From: Calendula officinalis
Lineage: Eukaryota > Streptophyta > Magnoliopsida > Asterales > Asteraceae
DNA length: 64,000 nt
Assembly: GCA_963853835.1 (NCBI GenBank)
Contig: OY970835.1
Span: 7,059,501-7,123,500 of the forward strand
Reading direction: 5' to 3'
The translations under genes and the position numbers were made by a program. Shown piece by piece: positions 23,047 to 34,960 of this stretch. Position 1 is the stretch's first letter; each line of letters starts with the position of its first letter. The notes beneath the pieces are model-generated. The model worked only from the letters and a program-made list of their open reading frames with translations, was not told where the DNA came from and did no database searches.

Positions 23047-24975
23047 GAGGCGTTTAAGTTGTTGAAAGAAAAGTTATGTAACGCGCCGATTCTTACGTTA
23101 CCGGATGGTATGGAAGATTTTGTGGTTTATAGTGATGCGTCGAATCAAGGGCTCGGTTGTGTGTTGATGCAAAGAGGTAAAGTGATCGCGTATGCCTCGC
23201 GACAATTGAAGAATGCGGAATTAAGGTACACGACACACGACTTGGAGTTGGCGGCGATTATATTTGCCTTAAAATTGTGGAGGCATTATTTGTATGGTAC
23301 TCGGTGTACATTGTACACGGATCATAAAAGTCTACAATACGTGTTTACTCAAAAAGATCTTAATATGCGACAAAGAAGGTGGATCGAGTTGATTGCCGTT
23401 TATGATTGTGAGATTGTGTATCACGCGGGAAAGGCTTATGTAGTGGCCGACGCCTTGAGCCGAAAGGTCTATGAAAAACCGAACCGAGGAATTTTATCAC
23501 GTATAGAAGTAGTCTCAAGCATCATCGAAAGAATCAAGAATGTCCAACAAGAGGTTATGGGAAAAGACGAGTTAAGACAAGAACGGTTAGGTAAGAACCA
23601 ACATTTTCTCGAAAATGCACAAGGGTTGAAGACCGTAGGTGGTCGTATTTGGGTTCCTAAGTTCGGGGGTATCCGAAAAGAATTGTTGTATGATGTGCAC
23701 AAGTCGAAGTATTCGATTCACCCGGGAAGTACAAAGACGTACCAAGATATGAAACGGGTTTATTGGTGGCCCGGAATGAAGGCGAGAGTGGCCAAGTATA
23801 TCTCTAAGTGTGCCACATGTGCACAAGTGAAAGCCGAGCATCAAGTACCGTATGGGGTAGCTCAATCATTGGTTGTACCGGCCGGGAAGTGGGAAGATAT
23901 AACTATGGATTTCATAGTAGGGTTACCAAAGACGAGTAAGGGTCATGATGCCATTTGGGTCATAGTTGACCGGTTGACCAAGAGTGCGTTATTTTTAGCC
24001 ATTCGGGAAACGTTGCCACTTGAGAAGTTGGCTAAGTTATATGTTGATGAGGTGGTTCGACTCCACGGGGTTCCATTATCGATTGTATCCGATAGAGACG
24101 CGAGGTTTACCTCGAGATTTTGGCGGTCATTACAAGAAGAGTTGGGTACAAAGTTGCGGTTGAGCACGGCTTATCACCCGCAAACCGACGGTCAAAGTGA
24201 AAGAACGATTCAAACGGTTGAAGACATGTTGAGATCGTGTGTGTTAGACTTCGGTGTTAAATGGGATGAACATTTACCGTTGGTCGAGTTTTCGTACAAT
24301 AATAGTTATCACTCGACTATCAAGATGCCGCCTTATGAGGCGTTGTATGGAAGAAAATGTAGAACTCCATCTTGTTGGTTGGAAGCGGGAGAGACGAAAC
24401 TCACGGGTCCCGAGATCGTGAGAGTGACGAATGAAAAGATCGGTATTATTCAAACCAACATGAAAGTCGCCCAAGATAGACAACGAAGTTATTCGGGTTT
24501 GAAGAAAAGGCCATACGACTTGGATGTCGGTGATATGGTCATGTTGAAAGTGTCACCTTGGAAAGGTGTGATGCGGTTTGGTATGAAGGGAAAGTTAAGT
24601 CCAAGGTATGTTGGACCGTTTAAAATATTGAAACGGGTCGGGCTTCAAGCTTTTAAGTTGGAACTTCCACCCGAGCTTCAAGGTGGGCATGACACCTTTC
24701 ACGTAAGTTATTTGAAAAAGTTTATCGGGGAAGTTGAAAATATTATTCCGTTGCAAGAGTTGCGGGTTGACGGCCCGAACCGGTTGATTGAGGAACCCGA
24801 GGCAATATTAGAAACGAAGACAAAGAAGCTTCGGAATAAGGAGATCGAGTTGGTGTTGGTCAAGTGGAAGCATTCACTTGGGCCGAATTTGACTTGGGAA
24901 GTCAAGGACGAGATTCGGAAGAGGTACCCGGATTTTGTGAACTATGATGAGATTCCGAGGACGGAATCTTCTTAA
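23047..24975 (+). pseudogene. element A RNase H, integrase and chromodomain-like tail
   Basis: An uninterrupted frame of about 640 codons after the TAA. RNase H begins at VVYSDASNQGLG and includes TDHKSLQY and ADALSRK. The integrase zinc-binding module is H-x5-H near HKSKYSIHPG plus C-x2-C in CATC. The DDE core starts with MDFIVGLPKTSKG, continues SIVSDRDARFTS and ends in YHPQTDGQSERTIQTVED. The C-terminal part HVSYLKKF, then EEPEAILE and VKWKHSLGPNLTWE, resembles a chromodomain, the targeting module of chromoviruses. The segment is intact but detached from gag and RT by upstream lesions. Confidence 0.92.
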
Positions 24976-25993
24976 GGGGTAGATAGTTGTAACGACCCGA
25001 AATTTGTAAATAAATAAATTGTATAAAAATATGATAAATAAGGATAAATCGTTTAAAGAACGTAGGAATTGGTTTCGTGTCGTTTGGAGACCGTATGAGA
25101 AAGTTATGGGCGAAACCGGGTCGAGACAACAACCGAAAAGTGCAGCCCGACTGCTTAAGGAAGTTAGCGGCGCTAACTTTAGTTCCCGATCGGGAACTAG
25201 CTCCAGGGAGTTTGGCTTTTGGTCGTGATGTAGTTCACGCTAGCTTAGCGATCACGAAGTATGGAAAACGCGAAGTTAGCGACGCGAACTATTGTTCGCG
25301 CCGTGAACTTTGGTCATGCAGCATTAAAGTCGGGTTTGAGCTCATTTATTGCAAAGAAAAACCCTAGTTTTCTCCCTCTCGAGTTTGTGGACGATTTTGG
25401 GTGTAAACCATCATTTGGAGCTGAATTCTTCATCAAACCTTGTGATTATTCACTCCTAGTTGAAGATTTAAGGTATATCTTCAATCCTTTGTAGTTGTAG
25501 CTTTAGATCTAAGGATTTAGAAGCTTGGGGTTGAAACCCTAGTTCTTGGGGTTATGGGATATGGTGATATAAATGGTGTATACACTTGATAGATGATATA
25601 TTAACAAGGAAAACAAGTGTATGATTATGATTTGTAAGAATCTTACGGGTTGGTTAAACCTAGGGTTTGGTAAATCACCATATTTGGGGGAAAATGATTG
25701 ATGGGTGTTATCTAGAGGTAGATGAACACATTGGTAGTAGTTTGTGATGATAATCTTGTTGTGATAATTGTTTTAGACATTCGGTGAAGTATTGAAGTGG
25801 ACGAATTGTGAGCAAGGAACCGGCGGAAAGAATACGGTTAAAGCATCTTTGTTACTAAGGTGAGTACGTGTGGAAATTTACTGAGTACATAGCCTATGAA
25901 ATACATCTTTATTACTTGTGTTATGGTCTATTTGCTTAATTGTGTAGACTAGTAGTTAGTAGTTAGTTATACCGATAATAGTATTGAACTAAC

Positions 25994-28263
25994 TGAAACG
26001 ACCGGGTCAAGAAATCCCACCAATCAAAACGAACAACTTTCTAATAACTATCTAATTACAATTTAACCATTCTAAACAGAAACAACTACACAAAATACAA
26101 CAAACGAGCCAAGATCTCACTACCAACAAAGACTATGGATACAAACCAGCTAAATACAAAAAATTATCAATACAAAACTACCCAACTCCCACATACCTAA
26201 ATATACGCCCGGAGTATAACTTCTAAACCTCCGATCAACTTCAAGATCCTATTTGCTTACTCTTATCTTTTCCTGTAAAAAGTTAGTCCACTAAACGGGT
26301 AAGCTACAACGAGCTTAGTGAGTTCATAAAGTACAAAATAATACCAGCATTATATACAAAACAAAGAAATAATAACATATAAAATAGTATAAAACTATTT
26401 AAGTAATTCATATTATAGCAAGTACACATCAATGCATAACTGACCGAGAAGCTTTACAACTTAACATGAGATTTACTGAGAATCTGTCATAGCCGAGTAT
26501 CAACACTTATCCGGGATCAACAAGAATCACTGAATGACTGTCATTGAGAATACAACTAAATCACAAGAATCAACAAGAGTTTGCAAGATAATAAACACAA
26601 TTGAGAACCAATCACCGAATCAACACTTCACGAGAATCATCACTTAACCACCGGAACCGATAGACATTACCGCATCATGAATCAATGAGATCTCAATACC
26701 ATCCAAACGAATCAAAGTGCGTCATTCCCCCTTAGGCTATTAGGGAATGAGGCCGATGAAGGTGATCAAGGCACCCCTAACCGAGTCCATGATCCAGCTT
26801 CACCACCACGGTCCATACCACTCCTCCGCCAGGTACTCCCGCGTCCACCGCTCAACATATTACAGAAAGTAATACTCAAGCCGCCGTGGGTCCTCACGAA
26901 ACGAAATTATCTCTCAAGGAATTCGTACGGGTAACTCATATTCGATTTCAAACGAAACAATAACAACGATGACTCCACGAGACCGGAACAATAGGATTAT
27001 CACAACCCGAATCAATAAAAATGCATCTCATACTAGAGCAATCCAACCGAGACGTAACACAAGGAATTTATACGACATGAATCGATATCAAGTGAGACAC
27101 TTTAAGGATATTCCATCAATCAAGACATCTATCAAAAGATTATACACAAGGCATACTACAAATAATCACTATATTTTTACAAGTCAATACACATAGCAAA
27201 AGTCTATTAATGAGTCAAACTTCATTTAATCATATTACAGTCAAATCACTAGAATTACCAATTCAATGTTCTAGGCATCGCATATGTGATAATAATAAAA
27301 CAAATAACAATTAAACACGTAGTATTTAAATATATAACTACCAGTATACAGTTGTACATAGATGAACTCACCTGGAATCAAGCGATTGTCAACACGAGCC
27401 AAGTACTTTCTTTAGTCAAATTCCATTGTCACCGATCGATACAATCACCACAATTTCCCAATTGATTACCTATCACAATTATACTTATCTCATTCAATAT
27501 ACAAGCTCAAAATCACTACTAATATGACCCTTAATCATCAATTTCCCAAATTTGGTGATTAACCCCAAAACCCTAAACTTCTAACTATACATCTAGTGCA
27601 TAATCACATGCTAACTTCCAATTTCCTAGTTCAATATCAGTTATACATAGTCTACAATCATCTATTTCAGTTCCATAACTCAAACCCTAACTAGGGTTCA
27701 TGACCTACTAACTCAATACATCAATTTATACATATGCATGGTGATAGGGATGATGATTTACCTTAATTATCAATACAATAGATGAAAATCCTTTGATTTC
27801 TAGCTATAATCTGCCCAAAAGCACCAAATATCGTCCAAAATCGCCCAACACCGAGAAGAGAAAGTTCTAGAGGTTAGTTTGGCTGAAACGGGGAACAATC
27901 TCGATTTTATGTCTAATCTGCACAAGATAGCGCCGCTATCTGCCCAAGATAGCGCCGCTATCTCGACCCCGCGCTAAATAGCGCCGCTATTTCCAGAGAT
28001 AGCGCCGCTATCTCTAAATTTTGCGCGTTTTCCCCTTAGCTATTTCGAGTTGCTATCCCCTTTTACACAAGATAGCGCCGCTATCTTCCGAAATGCTGCA
28101 ATTTCACATTTTTCTTCCTTTTTGACTTATGCCACTTATCCAAATACCGAAAATACAAATTTTTGACCAACACTTTCAACCAACGTAACCTAACAACTTG
28201 TCATTTACCACCTATAATTAACTTAACAATTAAAATACTCAAAATTAGAACACGTATGTTACA
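25994..28263 (-). mobile_element. solo LTR of a third retrotransposon family (C), antisense
   Basis: A 2270-bp block with TG...CA ends (TGAAACGACCGGG to CGTATGTTACA) and a 5-bp target duplication CTAAC (25989-25993, 28264-28268). It has no PBS, polypurine tract or coding region, so it is a solo LTR left by LTR-LTR recombination. Orientation is inferred: its minus strand starts TGTAACA and contains CAGGTGAGTTCATC, which resembles the AAGGTGAGTACGTG segment of LTR A. It holds five 17-nt dyads at 27925-28086. The small ORF at 26969-27196 is not credible. Confidence 0.88.
27925..28086. repeat. five copies of 17-nt dyad AGATAGCGCCGCTATCT in LTR C
   Basis: Copies lie at 27925-27941, 27947-27963, 27976-27992 (with the compensating variant AAATAG...CTATTT), 27997-28013 and 28070-28086. 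Each is self-complementary except for the central base. The inverse core TAGCGGCGCTA is also in LTR A. Confidence 0.93.
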
Positions 28264-29283
28264 CTAACTTGTTTGTTGATAGACGTGATAGCCGAGAGCT
28301 AGATTGACATAGCCATCGAGTTATGATATGTTGAGATGATGTGATGATGCGGGGGACCCCCGGTCATGAGGTGTGATGTGAGGGGCAGTTGGGTGGATTC
28401 GCATCGACTCCACCACGATAGTAGTCTTGCTAACTGGAGGTAGTCCGGCGAGTAAGGCAGGTATTGGTAGATTGGGCGAATCCCTCTTGCAAGTATCTTG
28501 AGGCTTATTAATGGCGATGGATTTCGGTTAATAAGTCAAGCTGGTTCTAGTTAGTTCGGGGGCAACCCGATAACTAGATATGATTGCTAGGAAAGCAAGG
28601 TATTAGAGTCACAATAGGGTGACTAGTTAGATGGATGATTACTTACATGTTTGCCCGTATGTCATTCGGTTATTCTTATTATCATTGGGTCTAAACCCAT
28701 GTAGCTCACGAGACGTTTTGTCTCACGTACTCCTTGTTTTGTTTTGCTATGTACTCGGGTTCGGTATCGAAGGCATAGGTACGCATGGATAGAGATGCGG
28801 GACCTAGATTAGAAGAACACTAGATTGGATTTAGTCTTAGCTTGGTTATGATCTATTTTGTAACACCTACTTTTATACTCTGATTTCATACCAAGGTTTT
28901 TATAAATCCAAATTTGAGGATGTTCTTCTATTTATAAAATGTTTTATTTTGGTCAATATTTTGTATTAAAATTTGAGGTGTTACAACTTGGTATCAGAGC
29001 TATAGTTTAAGTGAATTAGTTTGGATGACCATCCTAGTCTTAGACTGTAGCATTAGGAATATAACTATTTTCGTGTTAAAACATAAAAGCATATTATTAA
29101 ATAATACCACTATTTGAGAAACAATATGCTTCGGTTTGCGAAGTGTAAAGTATTAGATGTTATACGTTGAAAACATTTTATTTTTATTCGTAATGCATAA
29201 CTCAGGGGGGTGTTTTAGCAAATCTATAAATTCTGAGGTGTTTTCTCATATATTTTAAAAAAATTAGGGACATATAAGGGGTT

Positions 29284-29355
29284 TGAAACCGACGTGAATC
29301 GAACACGCAACCTTCGGATCTGGAGTCAGACGCGCTACCATTGCGCCACGGATCC
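29284..29355 (-). tRNA. tRNA-Trp (CCA), duplicated copy, probable pseudogene
   Basis: Identical to the copy at 15117-15188 except that the acceptor stem 3' strand carries T where the other has G (position 69; plus-strand C to A). This turns a T-G wobble into a T-T mismatch. With the inherited anticodon-stem mismatch, two stems are now damaged, so function is doubtful. Confidence 0.8.
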
Positions 29356-29535
29356 CTTGATGATAAAACAATCTTCTTTTCGAATATTATACGTGGAACA
29401 AAAAGTAGCAAAAATGAATAATGACGTCACAAAAACAAAGTGTGTTATTTTAAATAGTGAACATCTAATTTTAACCAAACAAACACAAGTACATACTTGA
29501 ATAAGTCGATAAAAGATGAACACTATATTGCAAAT

Positions 29536-30064
29536 TTCATTGATTATAAAAACTATGTTTTACAAGCTTCAGCATATAATCATATCGAAAATCCTTACTG
29601 CCCCATTTCGTCTGATAATAACTTATTAACAACGAATACTTGAGCCGAACCGATATTTTCCCCTTATCGACAACAAGTCTAGAACCCGAAACAATCCAAT
29701 ACCCCAGTGATTCTTGAGGGGCCTGTGAAATATTATCAACAAAGTTCAATAATTTCGGTGTTTGAATTTTGGCCGGTGGCCCGCCAGTGTACACATATTT
29801 ACTTCACTTGTTAAAGGTGGCGATTTTAACACCCATGTTAAATGATGGCTTATAAGACTCGATATCAACCCGGATTTACGGGTCAACCCGCGTGACACGT
29901 CCCGTTCTGGGTTCTTTATCAGGACCCGGTCCCATAGAAAGAGGACTTTCTTGAACCCATGATCTAGTACTTCAACGCATGCACCGGTTAGAATTGAAAG
30001 CTCATTCTCTGACTCTACGGGTGCAATCAGGGGCGAATCCCAACAGGTCAATAGCGATGTGTCG
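29536..30064 (-). pseudogene. duplicated MACPF C-terminal fragment
   Basis: Second copy of the fragment at 15369-15897, with the same frame break. It has a few substitutions, for example FVDNISQAPQ where the first copy reads FVDTISRAPQ. It abuts LTR B at 30065, and its last five plus-strand bases TGTCG are the target site of element B. Confidence 0.73.
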
Positions 30065-32419
30065 TGTAACAATCCGAAATTTTGTACCGAATAAATTATG
30101 GGAAAAATATGATAAATAAGGATAAATCATTTAAAAACCGTGGGATTTGGTTTCGTGTCAATCAGATATCGTTTGCTATGTGAAATCCATCGTTTAAGCC
30201 GAAACAAAGATTGCTGGAAAAGTTCACGCCCGAGTTCACGCCTCGAACTAGTTCACGATTGAGTTCACGGCGCGAACTTTAGTTCACGACCGTGAACTAC
30301 CGACAGAGACTTTTGGGATCTGACGCGGGAAGTTCACGCCTAAGTTCACGGCGCGAACTTTTGCTGAAGCTGAATAAAATCGGGATTTCAGCCATTTTGG
30401 CAATTTAAAACCTAGAACTCCTCTCTACATGTGAGTATACGTTTTTGAGTGGAAAAGGTCGGTTGGAGCTGATTTTGGACTCCAAATCACGTGATTCTCA
30501 CTCCATTGTTGAAATATAAGGTAAATCTCTACTCCTTTTAGTTATGGATGATGTTTTTGGGTGAAAATGGTAAAGTATGCAAACCCTAAGTTGGAGGGTT
30601 TGTACTGGGTGATGAAATTGGGTTTATATAACTTAGATCTACAACATATTGTCAAGGAAAATGTGTTCATAGCATGGATTTGATGATTATCTAGCTAGTT
30701 ATGAACTTTATTTGGGGGAAAATGGTGGTTTGGGTAACCTACCAAGTTATCTTTGGGGAAGATGACTAATATGAGTGTAGAACACTCTTTGTAAGCTTAA
30801 GAACCTTGTGTTCTTGTTAGATTTGAGTTTTGTTGATGGAAATCTCGAACTAGGGTTTGAGATTCCACCAAGTTTGATGAACTTGGTGGTTAAGGAGGTT
30901 ATTTTAGATTGATTAGTGACTAGTTATGGATAATAACTGGATTATATGATGATATTGATGGTAGGTCAAGAAGACCCAAAGATTGATGACATTTCACAAG
31001 TTGGAAAGCAAGGATTCGTGTCAATGGGCACGATGTGGAGTTAACTTGGCTAAGGTGAGTACATGAGACTTTTACTGAGTACATAGCAAATGATTTTATA
31101 AACTATGATGTTTTTATGAGTCTTTATTAATAAATGTTTTTAATAAAGATATGATTAAAAGGATAAGAGAATGCAAGTAATAGACTATTTAAGTATGTCT
31201 AAATGACTAATGATTTTTGAAAGAGATATGATAATGAAAAGTAATTAATAATTCTTTATTGATATATTGTTTGACTAAGAGTAATGATTAAGAAAGTATG
31301 ATAATTGGCTTATTAATAATATGTATTAAATAAGCTAACAACAAATGATTTCCATGTATCAAGTATCGATTGGTAAACTATACTAATAAAGGCAATGACT
31401 GAATTGTTAAGAAGATAGGTATAAGTGACTAGTATTACTTATATACTCTAGTCGATGTAGAGATAAAAATATTTATGATTTTGGGTAATAAGAAGTGAAT
31501 CTTATTAGTGGACTAAATGATGAAGTCTATGACGATAATGATAAGAAAAGATAAATGAAATATGACTATTTTAAATGAGAATAATAAGATAATTAGAATA
31601 GATGTATTCTAATTTATGTTTGATTATGAATTTGTGGGACTTAGGCCCGTATTTGATGAATTCAATGTGTGTAAAGGAAATATCCGGATAATGATAACCC
31701 ATTTATGGGGGAGTTGAGATTACTACTTGGGGCGGTACCTCCCTGCGCAAGGGTAGTATATCTATGTGAACGATAACCCGACAATAGGGGGACTATGATA
31801 ACCCAATAAAAAGGGGGATTACGATAACCCGCGAGGCGGGGGAGTTGGAGATCTTGGTAAGTTTGGGAGAACCCCAATTACCATTTGATCTTGTGATGAT
31901 AACCCACATCGGGGGAGTTTGCTTCGGAATAATCTGTGGCGTATGTGATAAAGGAGTAAGCTTATGGATAACTTACATGTATGTGATTATGTGATGAGTA
32001 AGCTTACAATTAGCTTACTAGTAAATATGAATAAACGATAAGAATATAAATTGATAATTAATAAGAGAATAAAGAAAAGTAAAGAATATGACTTATTATA
32101 TCTGAGTATGGGTCGAAAACCCATGTATCTCACGAGACTATTCTGTCTCACGTACTACTTTGTTTTTGTGGCTATGTACTCAGGTTCTGGATCGAAGGAT
32201 TAGAAGGTCCCGTTAGAAGTGGCCTAGTGTTAATCAGCTCGGGAGCTCGTAGGTAGATCCCGTTATCCTATGGTTATGATATTGTTTTGTAACACCGGTT
32301 TTAAACTCTGATAATCTTTTCAAAGGTTTTTGTTAAACCGTATTTTGAGACCTTGAGCTTTGTAATATTATTATTTAAAAATATGTTTTAAATGATGTTT
32401 TAAAAATTGAGGTGTTACA
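30065..32419 (+). repeat. 5' LTR of element B (2355 bp)
   Basis: Same sequence as 15898-18253 apart from scattered changes, for example TTTTGGCAATTT in place of TTTTGTGCAATTT. It contains the AGTTCACG dyad cluster and the GATAACCC/GGGGGA array. It is not coding. Confidence 0.95.
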
Positions 32420-32561
32420 ACTTGGTATCAGAGCTATAGTTTAAGTGAATTAGGTAGGTTTGACCTCCCTAGTCTTAAGCTATGCTAAGTAGGACCATAT
32501 GTTTCCATATGATGTCCATGATTAGTCTTTGAGACCGTAAAGTGCGAGTATAATAGGGTTG

Positions 32562-34283
32562 TGTAACGACCCGAAATTTGTAAATAAATAAATTGTACAA
32601 AAATATGATAAATAAGGATAAATCGTTTAAAGAACGTAGGAATTGGTTTCGTGTCGTTTGGAGACCGTATGAGAAAGTTATGGGCGAAACCGGGTCGAGA
32701 CAACAACCGAAAAGTGCAGCCCGGCTGCTTAAGGAAGTTAGCGGCGCTAACTTTAGTTCCCGATCGGGAACTAGCTCCAGGGAGTTTGGCTTTTGGTCTC
32801 GATGTAGTTCACGCTAGCTTAGCGATCGCGAACTATGGAAAACGCGAAGTTAGCGACGCGAACTATTGTTCGCGCCGTGAACTTTGGTCATGCAGCATTA
32901 AAGTCGGGTTTGAGCTCATTTATTGCAAAGAAAAACCCTAGTTTTCTCCCTCTCGAGTTTGTGGACGATTTTGGGTGTAAACCATCATTTGGAGCTGAAT
33001 TCTTCATCAAACCTTGTGATTATTCACTCCTAGTTGAAGATTTAAGGTATATCTTCAATCCTTTGTAGTTGTAGCTTTAGATCTAAGGATTTAGAAGCTT
33101 GGGGTTGAAACCCTAGTTCTTGGGGTATGGGATATGGTGATATAAATGGTGTATACACTTGATAGATGATATATTAACAAGGAAAACAAGTGTATGATTA
33201 TGATTTGTAAGAATCTTACGGGTTGGTTAAACCTAGGGTTTGGTAAATCACCATATTTGGGGGAAATTGATTGATGGGTGTTATCTAGAGGTAGATGAAC
33301 ACATTGGTAGTAGTTTGTGATGATAATCTTGTTGTGATAATTGTTTTAGACATTCAATGAAGTATTGAAGTGGACGAATTGTGAGCAAGGAACCGGCGGA
33401 AAGAATACGGTTAAAGCATCTTTGTTACTAAGGTGAGTACGTGTGGACATTTACTGAGTACATAGCCTATGAAATACATCTTTATTACTTGTGTTATGGT
33501 CTATTTGCTTAATTGTGTAGACTAGTAGTTAGTAGTTAGTTATACCGATAATAGTATTGAACTAACTTGTTTGTTGATAGACGTGATAGCCGAGAGCTAG
33601 ATTGACATAACCATCGAGTTATGATATGTTGAGATGATGTGATGATGCGGGGGACCCCCGGTCATGAGGTGTGGTGTGAGGGGCAGTTGGGTGGATTCCC
33701 ATCGACTCCACCATGATAGTAGTCTTGCTAACTTGAGGTAGTCCGGCGAGTAAGGCAGGTATTGGTAGATTGGGCGAATCCCTCCTGCCAGTATCATGAG
33801 GCTTATTAATGGCGATGGATTTCGGTTAATAAGTCAAGGTGGTTCTAGTTAGTTCGGGGGCAACCCGATAACTAGATATGATTGCTAGGAAAGTAAGGTA
33901 TTAGAGTCACAATAGGGTGACTAGTTAGATGGATGATTACTTACATGTTTGCCCGTATGTCATTCGGTTATTATTATTATCATTGGGTCTAAACCCATGT
34001 AGCTCACGAGACGTTTTGTCTCACGTACTCCTTGTTTTGTTTTGCTATGTACTCAGGTTCGGGATCGAAGGCATAGGTACGCATGGATAGAGATGCGGGA
34101 CCTAGATTAGAAGAACACTAGATTGGATTTAGTCTTAGCTTGGTTATGATCTATTTTGTAACACCTACTTTTATACTCTGATTTCATACCAAGGTTTTTG
34201 TAAATCCAAATTTGAGGATGTTCTTCTATTTATAAAATGTTTTATTTTGGTCAATATTTTGTATTAAAATTTGAGGTGTTACA
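32562..34283 (+). mobile_element. solo LTR of family A nested in element B
   Basis: A 1722-bp LTR (TGTAACGACC...GGTGTTACA) flanked by GGTTG at 32557-32561 and 34284-34288. The perfect 5-bp duplication shows a genuine insertion later reduced to one LTR. The corresponding insertion in the left duplicate is still full length. Confidence 0.95.
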
Positions 34284-34499
34284 GGTTGATCCCTAAGGTA
34301 AAATGTCATGTTTTGATCTTTATGGGTTGTATTCGGTTGTTGAGTCGATCGTTTGAATTTTGAATTGTGAATATATTGGAATAACAAAAATGTGAACACA
34401 AGAAGAGGATGAGCTGCTCTAAGACAAGAAGAGAAATTATAATTGAGTTTCGTCATGTCGCGGTGATGATGGTGGTGATTTCGAATTCGGAAGAAAGGG

Positions 34500-34960
34500 A
34501 ATGATGTCCGTTCAAGACATTTATGGCGCGTAAACTAGTTGTATAAATGGGAAGCACCGAACCGGAGGTCGTGATTCGGTGGATTCGTGAAACTGAGCAA
34601 GTGCTAGAGAGTAACAAGTGTTGGAGGAAGATATGGTGACTTGTACACCTCGGTTATTGAAGAACGAGACGTCGTTGTGGAAGAAGGTGATGTATGAAAG
34701 TTTGGAAAGAGAATATGGGACTAGATGTCGTGGAAGGAGTTCGCGAGTAGATTGATAGGGAAGTTTTGTCTCGAAAGAGTATTTGAATTTTTTTTAAGAA
34801 CATTTACTGTTAGGAATGTGGAGAAGGTAGTTCGACGAAGGTCAATGAATCGTCTTCAAATGGAGAGAGAAGGAAGCTCGATGGTAGCTTGGAGTCACAA
34901 AGAAAGAAAACCTCGTTCAAAGTTCGTCAAATCATGTTGATGTGAAAGGTGCAAAGGTGT
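34500..34960 (+). pseudogene. degraded gag trace in element B interior
   Basis: Compared with element A at 20730-21010, pieces remain alignable by eye. Examples are TCATTTATGGC-like text coding for the FMA.KP region, GGTGGATTCGTGAAACTGAG (WIRETE) and, near 34740, FASRLIGKFCLER. Frameshifts and stops prevent any long product. The 71-residue ORF at 34725-34940 is part of this trace. Confidence 0.7.

Larger units (their letters stand above)
18396..28985 (+). mobile_element. Ty3/gypsy chromovirus, element A (full length, inactivated)
   Basis: 5' LTR 18396-20117; PBS TGGTATCAGAGC 20121-20132; gag-pol 20367-24975; polypurine tract AAGGGGTAGATAG 24974-24986; 3' LTR 24988-28985. The order RT, RNase H, integrase and then a chromodomain-like tail places it in the Ty3/gypsy chromoviruses, probably the Tekay/Del group. 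The left target site GGTTG (18391-18395) matches the duplication around the solo LTR at 32562-34283, so A entered element B there. On the right the 3' LTR is followed not by GGTTG but by another PBS and 79 bp of A interior, the duplication scar. Two stop codons and two frame changes in gag-pol make it non-autonomous. Confidence 0.93.
24988..28985 (+). repeat. 3' LTR of element A, split by LTR C
   Basis: LTR parts 24988-25993 and 28264-28985 add up to about 1.73 kb, close to the 1722-bp copies. They are separated by a 2270-bp insertion. After its end at 28985 come a PBS (TGGTATCAGAGC) and 79 bp identical to the A interior start (20118-20196). Confidence 0.95.
29061..34283 (+). repeat. right-hand copy of a segmental tandem duplication
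   Basis: 29061-34283 repeats 14894-20117 with an offset of 14167 bp (14166 after a 1-bp indel inside LTR B) and only scattered substitutions by eye. It includes the tRNA-Trp, the MACPF fragment, LTR B and LTR A. At the left junction, A interior sequence (ending GGAATATAA) passes into the flank (ATAACTATTTTCG) through 4 bp of shared ATAA. The copies stop being alike at 34284, where the left copy continues into A interior and the right copy has the GGTTG target site. Confidence 0.92.

Noticed and set aside
27925..28086. CRISPR-like array of short palindromic repeats
   Set aside because: Plant genome, irregular 5-60 nt spacers, no leader or cas genes; it is a dyad cluster in an LTR.
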